64,000 bases of DNA from Yoonia vestfoldensis DSM 16212 (GTDB lineage: Bacteria > Pseudomonadota > Alphaproteobacteria > Rhodobacterales > Rhodobacteraceae), in the NCBI RefSeq assembly GCF_000382265.1, contig NZ_KB907992.1, forward strand, positions 1 to 64,000, read 5' to 3'. Positions 9,282 through 18,221 of the stretch are shown piece after piece. How positions within the stretch are numbered: the first letter of the stretch is position 1; each line of letters begins with the position of its first letter. Below the pieces are notes generated by a model that was not told where the DNA came from, ran no database searches, and was given only the letters and a program-made list of their open reading frames with translations. A program made the translations under genes and the position numbers.

Positions 9282-9315
9282 TCATCTTCCGAGCACAAAT
9301 ATCCCCGCCGGAGGC
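9282..9315 (-). repeat. 34-bp post-stop intergenic motif, copy 1
   Basis: On the minus strand this reads GCCTCCGGCGGGGATATTTG, then TGCTCGGAAGATGA, preceded by AAAAGATTTT. It starts 16 bp after the argF stop codon, in argF orientation. Other copies are at 27936, 35038, 40525, 46634 and 62016. Confidence 0.8.
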
Positions 9316-9331
9316 ATAAAATCTTTTCGGC

Positions 9332-10237
9332 TCAACGCCCCAGGCAATAGCGCATGATCGCCTTTTGCGCATGCAGACGGTTTTCCGCCTCGTCGAAGAT
9401 CACAGAATTGGGGCCGTCCATGACGCTGCTGGTCGCCTCGTCCTCGCGGTGGGCGGGCAGGCAGTGCATGAACAAGGCATCCGGTTTCGCCTTGGCCATC
9501 AGCGCGTCGTTGACCTGATAGCCGCGCAGCTGGTTGTGGCGGCGTTCGCGGGCGGATTGCGGGTCGTGCATCGACACCCAGGTATCCGTGACCACCAGAT
9601 CGGCACCCTGCACCGCCTCATTCGGGTCGCGCACGATGGTGTAAAGCCCGTCCAGCGCCGGGTCGGGGTCAAGCGGTGGCGGTCCCGTAAACACCAGATC
9701 GAAATCGAACTGCTTGGCGGCATGGGCGAAGCTGGCAAAGACGTTGTTGCCGTCGCCGGACCAGACGACCTTTTTGCCTTTGATCGGGCCGTTATGTTCC
9801 TCGAAGGTCATGATATCGGCCATGATCTGGCAAGGATGCGTGCGGTTGGTCAGACCGTTGATCACCGGCACAGAGGCATATTCCGCCATATCGAGCAGGG
9901 TCTGTTCCTCGAACGTGCGGATCATGATCAGATCGACATAGCGCGACAGCACGCGCGCGGTGTCAGCGATGGTCTCGCCATGGCCAAGCTGCATGTCGGT
10001 GCCCGACAGCACCATCGTCTGCCCGCCCATCTGCCGCACGCCCACGTCGAATGACACACGCGTCCGCGTCGATGGTTTTTCAAAGATCAGCGCGACCATA
10101 TGGCCCGCCAGCGGCTGTTCGGCGTCAGGCGTGCCTTTGGGCAGCCCGTCGCGGGCGTCTTTCATCCGGCGCGCGTTGGAAATGATCGCGGACAGATCGT
10201 CCGCGGGGGTGACATGGATATCGAGAAAATGATTCAT
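9332..10237 (-). CDS. argF: Ornithine carbamoyltransferase
   Basis: A 301-residue enzyme that transfers the carbamoyl group to ornithine, giving citrulline in arginine synthesis. The carbamoyl-phosphate site STRTR is at 56-60 and HPCQ at 134-137. The ornithine-side motif [10 protein letters not shown] (near residue 265) identifies it as OTCase rather than aspartate carbamoyltransferase. Start ATG at 10237 gives the full family length. It is the last gene of the minus-strand cluster argD, GNAT, argF, lying 39 bp after the GNAT gene. Its carbamoyl-phosphate comes from the CarB enzyme encoded at 29453. Confidence 0.96.
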   Translation of the reverse strand: MNHFLDIHVTPADDLSAIISNARRMKDARDGLPKGTPDAEQPLAGHMVALIFEKPSTRTRVSFDVGVRQMGGQTMVLSGTDMQLGHGETIADTARVLSRYVDLIMIRTFEEQTLLDMAEYASVPVINGLTNRTHPCQIMADIMTFEEHNGPIKGKKVVWSGDGNNVFASFAHAAKQFDFDLVFTGPPPLDPDPALDGLYTIVRDPNEAVQGADLVVTDTWVSMHDPQSARERRHNQLRGYQVNDALMAKAKPDALFMHCLPAHREDEATSSVMDGPNSVIFDEAENRLHAQKAIMRYCLGR

Positions 10238-10276
10238 ACTATTCGCTTTTATTGGGCCGGTCCAAACGGCCGATGT

Positions 10277-10759
10277 TCAGAGGTGGGTCATGACCTGCAC
10301 CAGTTTGCCGTCTTTGGTCGGCGCCAATCGTCGCTTGAGAAACCCGGCCTTGGCATAGGTTGCGATGGCGCGGGTGTCGGTGGTGTTCGGCCCGACCGCG
10401 ACCATCGGATATTGCAGCCGCAAATGCCGCAGGCGGGCGGTGATATAGGATGCAGGATGGTCCTGCCCGATAAAATCGCTGTCGCCCACAAAGGTCGCCA
10501 TGACCCGTGCCCCTGCAGGCAGATCGCCATATTGCGGCATGGTGAAGGCACGCGCGTCATGGTCGTGGATATAGGCGAACGGATGGCCGTTCAGCGTCAC
10601 GAGCCGCATGTCGATCTGCGGGTTGTCGAGGTCTTTTTCCATCATCATCAACTGCTTTACAGTATCCGGCCACCAGACCCTGACATGCGCCAACCGGAAC
10701 CAGCGTTCCAGCAGCGGCATCTGCGCCGCGGTCAGTTTGGGGAACTCATAATTACGCAT
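10277..10759 (-). CDS. GNAT-family N-acetyltransferase inside the arginine operon
   Basis: A 160-residue GNAT-fold protein. The segment around residues 95-145 fits the acetyl-CoA-binding core (DFIGQDHPASY, then AVGPNTTDTRAIATYAKAGF). The pattern TRAIATYAKAGF is the usual beta4-alpha4 region of acetyltransferases related to AAC(6') and RimI. The substrate cannot be told from the sequence. Its ATG overlaps the end of argD by 8 bp, implying translational coupling, and argF follows 39 bp later. It could act on an arginine-pathway amine or be an unrelated passenger. It has no N-acetylglutamate synthase signature. Confidence 0.75.
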   Translation of the reverse strand: MRNYEFPKLTAAQMPLLERWFRLAHVRVWWPDTVKQLMMMEKDLDNPQIDMRLVTLNGHPFAYIHDHDARAFTMPQYGDLPAGARVMATFVGDSDFIGQDHPASYITARLRHLRLQYPMVAVGPNTTDTRAIATYAKAGFLKRRLAPTKDGKLVQVMTHL

Positions 10760-11933
10760 GTTCCCTTTGCATCTGGACAGCCGCCGCGTCCAGCCTTACG
10801 GCGGCCAGCCCGATCTCCTCGTCCGTGATGGTCAAGGGGGGCAGGAGCCGGATGACGTTATCCGCCGCAGGCACCGTCAGCACGCCTTGGTCGTACCCCG
10901 CCTTGACCACATCGGTGTTGGTGGCCCTGCATTTCAGCCCCAGCATCAGCCCCGACCCGCGCACTTTCTCGAACACATCGGGATGGGCGGCAACGAGCCC
11001 TTCCAGCTTTTGGCGCATCAGGCCGGCCTTGCGGTTCACCTCGGCCAGAAATGCGGGGGTGGCGATGATCTCCATCACCCGCACACCGACGGCGCAGGCC
11101 AGCGGGTTGCCGCCATAGGTCGACCCATGCGTGCCCGCCGTCATGCCAGAGGCCGCGTTTTCCGTGGCAAGCACCGCCCCCAAGGGAAAGCCCCCGCCGA
11201 TGCCCTTGGCGACCATCATGATGTCAGGCGTGATCCCTGCCCATTCATGCGCAAAGAGCTTTCCGGTCCGGCCCATGCCGCATTGCACCTCGTCCAAAAT
11301 CATCAGAATGCCGTGCTGGTCGCACAGATCACGCAGACCCTTCAGGCAGGCATCGGGTAGCGGGCGGATGCCACCTTCGCCCTGCACGGGTTCGACCATG
11401 ATCGCGGCGATCTTGTCGGTGGCGGTGGCGTTCAGCGCGTCATGGTCGCCGAATTCCAGATGCGTGAAACCGGGCAGCAGGGGGCCAAAGCCTTTGGTCA
11501 TCTTTTCGGACCCCGCCGCCGAAATCCCCGCGCTCGAGCGGCCATGAAACGATCCGGTAAAGGTGATGATCTCGGTCCGCTCGGGCTGGCCTTTGTCATA
11601 CCAGTATTTGCGCGCCATCTTGACCGCGAGTTCACAGGCTTCGGTGCCGGAATTGGTAAAGAAAACCGTATCCGCGAAAGTATGTTCCACCAGCAGATCA
11701 GCCAGCTTTTGCTGGGCAGGAATGTGATAGAGATTGGACACATGCCACAGCGATTGCGCCTGCGTCGTCAGCGCCTCGACCAGCGAAGGATTGGCGTGGC
11801 CCAGCGCATTGACCGCGATGCCTGCCCCAAGGTCCAGAAAGCGGCGCCCGTCTGCCTCGGTCAGCCACGACCCCGCCCCTGACGTGAATGTCAGGGGCGC
11901 GCGCGAATAGGTCGGCAGAACAGATGCGATCAT
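10752..11933 (-). CDS. argD: Acetylornithine aminotransferase
   Basis: A 393-residue class III PLP aminotransferase that forms N-acetylornithine from N-acetylglutamate semialdehyde. FTNSGTEACE supplies the PLP phosphate site, ILDEVQCGMGRTG the PLP-ring Asp, and MVAKGIGGGFPLG the catalytic Lys. Length fits ArgD; such enzymes often also serve in lysine synthesis (succinyldiaminopimelate). AAGGA is correctly spaced before the ATG at 11933. First gene of the minus-strand argD-GNAT-argF operon; a palindrome lies 26 bp upstream. Confidence 0.94.
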   Translation of the reverse strand: MIASVLPTYSRAPLTFTSGAGSWLTEADGRRFLDLGAGIAVNALGHANPSLVEALTTQAQSLWHVSNLYHIPAQQKLADLLVEHTFADTVFFTNSGTEACELAVKMARKYWYDKGQPERTEIITFTGSFHGRSSAGISAAGSEKMTKGFGPLLPGFTHLEFGDHDALNATATDKIAAIMVEPVQGEGGIRPLPDACLKGLRDLCDQHGILMILDEVQCGMGRTGKLFAHEWAGITPDIMMVAKGIGGGFPLGAVLATENAASGMTAGTHGSTYGGNPLACAVGVRVMEIIATPAFLAEVNRKAGLMRQKLEGLVAAHPDVFEKVRGSGLMLGLKCRATNTDVVKAGYDQGVLTVPAADNVIRLLPPLTITDEEIGLAAVRLDAAAVQMQREHA

Positions 11934-11958
11934 GGGATCATCCTTTTCAATACGCCAG

Positions 11959-11988
11959 ATTGGTGCAGGACCAATGCAGCAGAGTCAA
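11959..11988 (-). promoter_or_regulatory. Predicted argD promoter with overlapping palindromic operator
   Basis: The minus strand has TTGACT at 11988-11983. Seventeen bp on, where the -10 box would sit, lies a perfect inverted repeat ATTGGT-N5-ACCAAT (11959-11975). A palindrome centred on the core promoter is the usual arrangement for a repressor. The -10 itself is weak. The regulator is unknown. Confidence 0.4.
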
Positions 11989-12332
11989 TTTATTTGGGGT
12001 GTTGGTGGCAGACGGAAATCAGCCGCGCGCGAAATCGCGTCGGCGTCGAAGGCTTTGATGAAAGCTATCCGTCATATAGTATTGATAGCGCGTCGGCTGC
12101 GCCAAGAGAAGTCAGAAATCGGCACCGAGATAAATTTCATTTTGCGGGCGCCGAACAGGCGGAGGGTTTTTTAGGTCCCTCCGTCGGGTCGGTGTTTATC
12201 AACAAAAACCAAGTCGGCACGCGGCGGAAGATGCCCCGCCACCTGCCCAGGATCCTTGCGGGTGCTGTTCTGAACCGCGCCCGAGACGTTTGCCGATTGC
12301 CATTGTCAGGCCCTCGGATCACAAGGCTGCGC
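11989..12332 (+). other. Intergenic region between argD and the broken DMT gene
   Basis: About 340 bp without a convincing gene. Open frames here have poor starts and no recognisable product. It must hold the promoter of the DMT gene, but no clear -35/-10 pair could be singled out. Composition is somewhat A+T-richer between 12060 and 12210. Confidence 0.5.
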
Positions 12333-13216
12333 ATGACCCTGCGCGCGCCCAACCCACCGCTTGCCATCGCCTTCATGCTGACCGCGACCGCGTTCATCGC
12401 AGGCACGATGATCCTTGCGAAGCTGTTGGGCACGGGCACGCTGGGTGAACCGTTCCACCCATTGCAGGTCAGTCACGGGCGGTTCCTGTTCGCGTTTCTG
12501 GCACTGGCGATGGTCGCCGCCGTGGTGAAACCCAAGATCAGGCAACCCGACCTGCGGCTGCACGTCGGACGTACGGCCTTTGGGTGGGGGGTGTGACGTT
12601 GATGTTTGCGGCTGTCGCGTTCATCCCGCTGTCGGACGCGACCGCGATCAGTTTCCTGAACCCTGTCTTTGGCATGCTGCTGGCGATCCCGCTTCTGGGC
12701 GAAAAAGTCGGCCCATGGCGTTGGGTCGCCGCGGCGACCGCGCTGATCGGGGCGCTGGTCCTGCTGCGACCAGGGCCGGAGACGTTCCAAATCGCGGGGC
12801 TTCTGGCGCTGGGGGCCGCGGTCCTGATGGGGATGGAGCTGATCTTTATCAAGAAGCTGGCCAATCGCGAACCGCCGTTCCAGATCCTGCTGGTGAACAA
12901 CGCGATCGGGCTTTGCATTGCAACCATGGCGGTCGTACCGGTCTGGGCCATGCCGACACCGGGGCAATGGGCGGCACTGGCCGGGATCGGCGTGCTGATG
13001 GCTGCGGCGCAAACCTGTTTCATCAACGCGATGGCGCGGGCGGACGCCAGTTTCGTCACGCCGTTCAGTTACTTGACGCTTGTGTTCGCCGCGCTTTACG
13101 ACGGCATTTTCTTTGATGTAGTCCCCGACGGGATCAGCCTGCTGGGTGCGGCAATTATCCTCAGTGGCGCAACATTGCTCGCCTGGCGCGAGAAAATAAG
13201 GCAAACTGTCAACTAA
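12333..13216 (+). pseudogene. DMT (EamA) family transporter, frameshifted in a G6 tract
   Basis: Two overlapping frames together encode one drug/metabolite transporter with about ten hydrophobic segments. The first (12333-12596) gives MTLRAPNPP through about 85 residues, ending in AFGWGV at a TGA. The second picks up at GGVTLMFAAVAFIPL and runs to QTVN at 13216. The break is at a run of six G (12586-12591); one extra G restores a continuous frame of about 295 residues, the normal EamA length. It may be a real inactivation, a slippery tract giving on/off variation, or a sequencing error. Substrate unknown. Confidence 0.8.
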
Positions 13217-13269
13217 CTGATTTTTATTACGACAAATTGCAGCCACGATGCCGTGGTAGGTAGCCCCGC

Positions 13270-13683
13270 ATGAACGAGGTTTATGAGTATCGCCATGCGC
13301 GCGGCAAAGGTGTGATTTGGCTCAGCGGCATGGGTGTCGTACTCTTGCTCGTCGCCATCTCTGTTGCGGATGCAACAGACCTGATCTGGCTTGTGTGGGT
13401 GCTGGCGGCGCTGACACTGGCGCTGATGCTTGTACCTCGCCCGGTGTCGGGTATCCGCGTCGATTACACCTATCTGGTCTTGTCTGCCTGGCACCGCCCG
13501 CGGTCGATCGCGCTGGACGACATCGCTTATCTGCGGGCGACGCAGGCCGACCCCGAAACCAACATCGTCATCGTCTACAAGGACGGCACCGAAGAAAAGA
13601 CGTTCAGCCGCGACATGCCGGACCTCGAAACGCTTGTCTATGTCATGGCGGCGCGCGGCATTCCGGTGCGTAATATCTATTAG
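13270..13683 (+). CDS. Small membrane protein with a PH-like cytoplasmic domain
   Basis: 137 residues. Two adjacent hydrophobic helices at about 16-34 and 38-57 are followed by a soluble, beta-rich tail (VDYTYLVLSAWHRPRSIALDDIAYL, then NIVIVYKDGTEEKTF). The two-helix hairpin plus beta-rich tail resembles bacterial PH-domain membrane proteins, but I do not recognise a named family. The gene ends 5 bp before the converging ABC permease stop. Function unknown. Confidence 0.7.
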   Translation: MNEVYEYRHARGKGVIWLSGMGVVLLLVAISVADATDLIWLVWVLAALTLALMLVPRPVSGIRVDYTYLVLSAWHRPRSIALDDIAYLRATQADPETNIVIVYKDGTEEKTFSRDMPDLETLVYVMAARGIPVRNIY

Positions 13684-13688
13684 GCGGA

Positions 13689-14492
13689 TCACGCCTTGAG
13701 GCGGTAACCCGTCTTCATCCAGCGGTGACAGATCGCAAGCACGACGACACAACTGCCCGCCACGACCCAAAGGCCCGTCCAAGGACTGCTGTCACTGACG
13801 CCGATCATACCGAAACGGACGCCATCGATGATATAGAAAAACGGGTTCGCATGGCTCAGCGTCTGCAGCAAAGGCGGCAAGGCGTCGATGGAATAGAACG
13901 TCCCCGACAGGAACGCGAGAGGTGTGACAAGAAAGTTGGTGATCGCGGACAATTGGTCGAACTTGTTGGCATAGATCCCCGCGATCATGCCAAGCGCGCC
14001 CATCAGGACCGACCCCAGCACCACGAAAGTCACGGCCCAGCCTGGATGCGCCAGCCCCACATTCAAAAAGACGAACGACCCCGCCGCGATAACAACGCCC
14101 ACCAGCGCACCGCGCGCGACGGCCCCGCCGATATAGCCTGCCACCAGTTCCGACGCCGACAAAGGCGGCATCAGCGTGTCGACGATATTGCCCTGCACCT
14201 TGGCCGAGGCCAGGCTGGAGGATGTATTAGCGAATGCGTTCTGGATCACCGTCATCGTCAGGATGCCCGGCACAAGAAAGGTCATGAAATCCACACCCAT
14301 GACATCGCCGCGTTGCGATCCGATGGCGATGGTAAAGATCATCAGGAAGAGCCCCGCATTGATCAGGGGCGCCATCACCGTCTGCGCCCAGACATTCAGA
14401 AAGCGCCGGATCTCGCGGATGGTCAGGGTCCAGGCGCCCAGCCAGTTCACCCGCCCGAAGCGGCGCACACCCATGTCAATCTTGCTTGTCAT
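13689..14492 (-). CDS. ABC-2 type transporter permease
   Basis: A 267-residue integral membrane permease with six hydrophobic segments. The loop and helix pattern (VPGILTMTVIQNAFANTSSSLASAKVQGNIVDTLMPPLS) is characteristic of the ABC-2 family that exports polysaccharides, drugs or lipids, closest in appearance to YadH-type permeases. An ATPase partner is normally encoded next door, but neither flank has one, so it must be elsewhere or shared. Substrate unknown. It is transcribed toward the small membrane protein and diverges from the SH3-domain gene. Confidence 0.85.
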   Translation of the reverse strand: MTSKIDMGVRRFGRVNWLGAWTLTIREIRRFLNVWAQTVMAPLINAGLFLMIFTIAIGSQRGDVMGVDFMTFLVPGILTMTVIQNAFANTSSSLASAKVQGNIVDTLMPPLSASELVAGYIGGAVARGALVGVVIAAGSFVFLNVGLAHPGWAVTFVVLGSVLMGALGMIAGIYANKFDQLSAITNFLVTPLAFLSGTFYSIDALPPLLQTLSHANPFFYIIDGVRFGMIGVSDSSPWTGLWVVAGSCVVVLAICHRWMKTGYRLKA

Positions 14493-14577
14493 TCATTCGG
14501 TCCTTTGTCTTGGGTCGAGACATACCCTATCCTGCCCGCGTGGCCAGCCCGATCTGGCCGGGCAAGAGGACAAAACA

Positions 14578-15189
14578 ATGCGACTGATCCTGTTTTTGAC
14601 CTGCGCGCTTTGGCCCTTGGCGGCCATCGCCGATACCGTGCCTCCGGTTCTGCCGGCCCTTTACGAGGTGGTAGGTGTCGCGTCCGACGATCAGCTCAAC
14701 ATCAGGGCAGAGCCGAATGCAGGCTCTGACATCATCGGCGCGCTGGCCTTTGACCGCACGGCGGTCCAAGTCATCATGTTCAGCACCGCAGGGGGCTGTG
14801 CCCTGGTCAACCATCAGGAACGTGCGGGTTGGGTCGCCGCGCGGTTCCTGCAACGCAGCGCGCCTGTCGATGGGCCTTTGGGCTTTTCGGCACGCAATCT
14901 GTCCTGCTTTGGCACGGAACCTTTCTGGTCGATGCAGATCACCGACGGTCGCGTGGCGCTGTCTACCCCCGAAGGTATCGCGCAGCATCCGGTCACCGCG
15001 GTCTACGGCAGTGGCTCGGAGGCATCTCCTGGCGCGAACACTGTCTTTTTCGACTGGTCGGCCGATGGTGTGCCTGTACGGTCACATATCCTGCCCGGCA
15101 TATGCGGCGACGGGATGAGCGATCTGGCCTTCGGATTGCATTATATCGACGATGCCTTCGGGCATCGGGGCTGTTGCAGCCTGTCCTGA
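14578..15189 (+). CDS. Secreted SH3-domain protein
   Basis: 203 residues. A cleavable signal peptide (MRLILFLTCALWPLAAIADT) is followed by a bacterial SH3-like fold around residues 30-95 (LNIRAEPNAGSDIIGAL, then GWVAARFL). The C-terminal half contains FGTEPFWSMQI and a Cys-rich end (GICGDGMSD, then GHRGCCSL), seen in periplasmic proteins of the COG3650 type. SH3b domains usually bind peptidoglycan or peptides; the target here is unknown. Start chosen at 14578 because the signal peptide begins there. Divergent from the ABC permease. Confidence 0.75.
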   Translation: MRLILFLTCALWPLAAIADTVPPVLPALYEVVGVASDDQLNIRAEPNAGSDIIGALAFDRTAVQVIMFSTAGGCALVNHQERAGWVAARFLQRSAPVDGPLGFSARNLSCFGTEPFWSMQITDGRVALSTPEGIAQHPVTAVYGSGSEASPGANTVFFDWSADGVPVRSHILPGICGDGMSDLAFGLHYIDDAFGHRGCCSLS

Positions 15190-15327
15190 GGCCACAGCCT
15201 GCCGGAACTTGTGCAAAAGGCGCCGGACCGCCTTCACATCACCCGCAGCAGTGACTAGTATGGGTGGCTAGACAAGGCGTGGCGCGACCCTGACGGGGTA
15301 TCCGGCCAGCAAACCGAAGGAAGTCAT

Positions 15328-15936
15328 ATGTCCTGGACAGACGAGCGCGTCGAGACGCTCAAGAAGATGTGGGGCGACGGCCAGTCCGCCAGCCAGATCG
15401 CCAAGGAACTGGGCGGTGTGACCCGCAACGCCGTGATCGGCAAGGTCCACAGGCTGGGCCTGTCCAATCGCGCCGGCAGCGGGGCTGCAACGCCTGTTGC
15501 AAAACCCGCGCCCAAGGAAAAACTGGCCGAAGCGGTCGAGATTCCGAGCGCAAAGCCTGCCAGCAAGCCCGCGCCAAAGGCTAAGCCGAGTGTCGCCGTC
15601 GCCATCAAGGAAGACATCGAACTCGACGAGAACGGCATCCCGATTTCCGCCGCCCGCCGCGCGATCATTCCCGCAGGACAACCGCTGCCGCCGCAACCAT
15701 CGGCCAACGAGATCAGCCCCGAGGCGCTGGCCAAGGTGAACGAGGTCGAAAAGACCGCCAAGCGGCTGACGCTGATGGAATTGACCGAAAAAACCTGCAA
15801 ATGGCCCGTGGGCGATCCCGCTACCGAAGATTTCTGGTTCTGCGGTCTGCCCGTCCAGCAAGGCAAACCCTATTGCGAGGCGCATGTGGGTGTGGCGTTC
15901 CAGCCGATGTCGGCACGGCGCGACCGGCGGCGTTAA
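15328..15936 (+). CDS. gcrA: GcrA cell cycle regulator
   Basis: 202 residues. The N-terminal helix-turn-helix (residues 1-46; MSWTDERVETLKKMWGDG, then ASQIAKELGGVTRNAVIGKV) is the diagnostic GcrA DNA-binding domain. A long Ala/Pro/Lys linker follows, then the C-terminal block TCKWPVGDP and FCGLP that binds sigma-70 region 2. GcrA activates promoters carrying CcrM-methylated GANTC sites and is found in Alphaproteobacteria. AAGGAAG precedes the ATG. Confidence 0.95.
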   Translation: MSWTDERVETLKKMWGDGQSASQIAKELGGVTRNAVIGKVHRLGLSNRAGSGAATPVAKPAPKEKLAEAVEIPSAKPASKPAPKAKPSVAVAIKEDIELDENGIPISAARRAIIPAGQPLPPQPSANEISPEALAKVNEVEKTAKRLTLMELTEKTCKWPVGDPATEDFWFCGLPVQQGKPYCEAHVGVAFQPMSARRDRRR

Positions 15937-15943
15937 AATCCCT

Positions 15944-15969
15944 GTAGGGTGGGTCAAGTCCCACCTTAC
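15944..15969 (+). repeat. Dispersed hairpin repeat, copy 1
   Basis: Arms gtagggtggg (15944-15953) and cccaccttac (15960-15969) pair with one mismatch around a 6-nt loop, 8 bp after the gcrA stop. A second copy with perfect arms is at 38015-38040. It is not followed by a T run, so it is not a simple terminator. Confidence 0.65.
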
Positions 15970-15999
15970 CAGCGCGCTTTGGACCGTCTATAGGGGGCT

Positions 16000-17388
16000 A
16001 TGACACAGAATCCGCCCTCACTCCGTCCCGATCTTGCCCGCGCGCAAGTCACCGATACCCGCCGCGATGGCCAGCCGACCATCGGCATGGTCAGCCTTGG
16101 CTGCCCCAAGGCGCTGGTCGACAGCGAACGTATCCTGACCCGCCTACGCGCCGAAGGCTACGCGATCAGCGCCGATTACGCAGGCGCCGAGGCGGTCATC
16201 GTCAACACCTGCGGGTTCCTTGACAGTGCCAAGGCCGAAAGCCTTGATGCCATCGGTGAAGCCCTGCGCGAAAACGGCAAGGTCATCGTGACGGGCTGTC
16301 TGGGGGCCGAACCCGATTACATCCGCGAACATCATCCGCGAATTCTGGCCGTCACCGGACCACATCAATACGAACAGGTGCTCGACGCCGTGCATCTGGC
16401 GGTGCCGCCCAGCCCCGACCCGTTCATCGACCTTTTGCCTGCGACGGGTGTCAGCCTGACACCGCGCCATTACAGTTATCTGAAGATTTCCGAAGGCTGC
16501 AATCACAAGTGCAAATTCTGCATCATCCCCGACATGCGCGGCAAACTGGCCAGCCGCCCCGCCCATGCGGTGCTGCGCGAGGCGGAAAAGCTGGTGCAGG
16601 CAGGCGTGCGCGAATTGCTGGTCATTTCGCAGGACACCTCAGCTTACGGGCTTGACCGCAAATACGACCTGAACCCGTGGAAAGACGGGCAGGTGCGCAG
16701 CCATATCACCGACCTGACGCGCGAACTGGGACAGCTCGGCGCTTGGGTGCGGCTGCATTACGTCTATCCCTATCCGCATGTGCGCGACCTCATCCCGCTG
16801 ATGGCGGACCCTGCCAACGGCGTGTTGCCCTATCTCGACATTCCGTTCCAGCATGCCCACCCCGATGTGCTTCGGCGCATGGCGCGGCCTGCGGCGGGGG
16901 CGAAAACGCTGGATGAAATCGCCGCATGGCGCAGCATCTGCCCCGATATCACCCTGCGCAGCACCTTTATCGTAGGCTATCCGGGCGAGACTGAGGCGGA
17001 ATTCCAGCACCTGCTCGACTGGCTGGACGAGGCGCAACTCGACCGCGTGGGATGTTTTCAGTATGAAAACGTCGCGGGCGCCCGGTCCAATGCCCTGCCC
17101 GACCATGTGCCGGCCGAGGTCAAACAGGACCGCTGGGACCGTTTCATGGAAAAGGCGCAGGCCATTTCCGCCGCCAAACTGGCCGCCAAGGTCGGCAAGC
17201 GGCTGGAGGTCATCGTGGACGACATCGACACCGACGGCATCGCGACCTGCCGCACATGGGCCGACGCGCCAGAGATCGACGGCAACCTGTTCATCGACAA
17301 AGGGACAGACACGCTGTCCGTGGGCGATATCGTGCAGGTTGTGGTGGATGAGGCAGGGGAGTATGATTTGTGGGGTGGGGTAGTTTGA
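16000..17388 (+). CDS. rimO: Ribosomal protein S12 methylthiotransferase RimO
   Basis: A 462-residue radical-SAM enzyme that methylthiolates the conserved Asp of ribosomal protein S12. The N-terminal cluster-binding cysteines are C35 ([12 protein letters not shown]), C71 and C100. The radical-SAM triad is C167, C171 and C174 (CNHKCKFC). A C-terminal TRAM domain starts near residue 395. The motif [12 protein letters not shown] distinguishes RimO from MiaB. It follows gcrA with 63 bp between and ends 7 bp from the converging A+T-rich gene. Confidence 0.96.
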   Translation: MTQNPPSLRPDLARAQVTDTRRDGQPTIGMVSLGCPKALVDSERILTRLRAEGYAISADYAGAEAVIVNTCGFLDSAKAESLDAIGEALRENGKVIVTGCLGAEPDYIREHHPRILAVTGPHQYEQVLDAVHLAVPPSPDPFIDLLPATGVSLTPRHYSYLKISEGCNHKCKFCIIPDMRGKLASRPAHAVLREAEKLVQAGVRELLVISQDTSAYGLDRKYDLNPWKDGQVRSHITDLTRELGQLGAWVRLHYVYPYPHVRDLIPLMADPANGVLPYLDIPFQHAHPDVLRRMARPAAGAKTLDEIAAWRSICPDITLRSTFIVGYPGETEAEFQHLLDWLDEAQLDRVGCFQYENVAGARSNALPDHVPAEVKQDRWDRFMEKAQAISAAKLAAKVGKRLEVIVDDIDTDGIATCRTWADAPEIDGNLFIDKGTDTLSVGDIVQVVVDEAGEYDLWGGVV

Positions 17389-17395
17389 ACCTTCT

Positions 17396-17953
17396 TTATT
17401 CTAGCAACAGGCGCAAAGATTCAAACTGTTGAAGAAATTCTTCGGCATCCGAACTCTCGAAGCTCGGATCTCTCCAGTCTAACGACTGACAGGATACTGG
17501 CCCCGAGTTAGCACCGATTTCAGAATTGCAGTCGACAAAAAGATACGGACTAGTCATATCCACTGTATCACTAGACAGTGTGATCTTCCCCGAGTTCTCA
17601 AGGTCCATCACCACATCTCGATTGATAACACTCCAACCTGATGGGATTGAACCAAAATTGGCGTTTTCAATAGGTGCAATGCCAAACGCGGAAGGCTCAA
17701 CGCTCGCTCGTTCAAGCACTGCGCGATCAAGTAGTGGTATTAAAGATTGAAGACGTCCATCCATGTGGGAGTAACTTCTTAGAAGCTCTTTTACATCGTC
17801 GTCCAAGGACGTGACGCGTCCCTCAATAACTGAAAACAGTGTGAAGCTGCCACCTAAAACGGTTAGTGTCGCTGCGATTATCCAGCGATAAAAATGTGTA
17901 GCTGGGACAGTGACAAGTGTTTCGTCCAACTTATGTTTTGGTTGATCTGACAC
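17396..17953 (-). CDS. Single-pass membrane protein of unknown family, A+T-rich
   Basis: 185 residues. One transmembrane helix at about 22-42 (IIAATLTVLGGSFTLF) is followed by a short coiled-coil-like stretch (EGRVTSLDDDVKELLRSYSHMD) and a soluble C-terminal domain with two Cys that could form an extracytoplasmic disulfide. I choose the GTG at 17953, 7 bp after GGAGA; a TTG at 17971 is possible. Base composition is clearly A+T-richer than rimO next to it, suggesting acquired DNA. No recognised homologue or partner. Confidence 0.6.
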   Translation of the reverse strand: MSDQPKHKLDETLVTVPATHFYRWIIAATLTVLGGSFTLFSVIEGRVTSLDDDVKELLRSYSHMDGRLQSLIPLLDRAVLERASVEPSAFGIAPIENANFGSIPSGWSVINRDVVMDLENSGKITLSSDTVDMTSPYLFVDCNSEIGANSGPVSCQSLDWRDPSFESSDAEEFLQQFESLRLLLE

Positions 17954-18221
17954 ATTAATTCTCCATCCCAAAACTATGCACTAGAAAAATAGAGTTTTTC
18001 CGCTTGTGGCAAAAATCGTGGCCCTCATATATTTTCTTCCTAGAGCATCGTATCCCGCTTAATTTACAACTTAAAATAAATCAAATCAATCATTGTGGAT
18101 GTACTTTGAGAGGCTTTCTTGCTTGCACTACCCTAGGTCCTAAGCTCGACACCCCCCAACCCAATAAAAAAACACACCGCTCTCGCGATGCGCTCTCTGG
18201 TTCCCTTCCGGCTGGCTTGGC
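17954..18221. other. A+T-rich intergenic region
   Basis: About 270 bp sharing the low G+C of the preceding gene. No gene, hairpin or repeat is evident. The far end returns to high G+C at about 18180, marking the likely edge of the acquired patch. Confidence 0.5.

Noticed and set aside
12055..12082. Promoter ttgatg...tagtat before the broken DMT gene
   Set aside because: Spacing is 14-16 bp depending on the -10 chosen and it lies 250 bp from the start codon; too weak to list.
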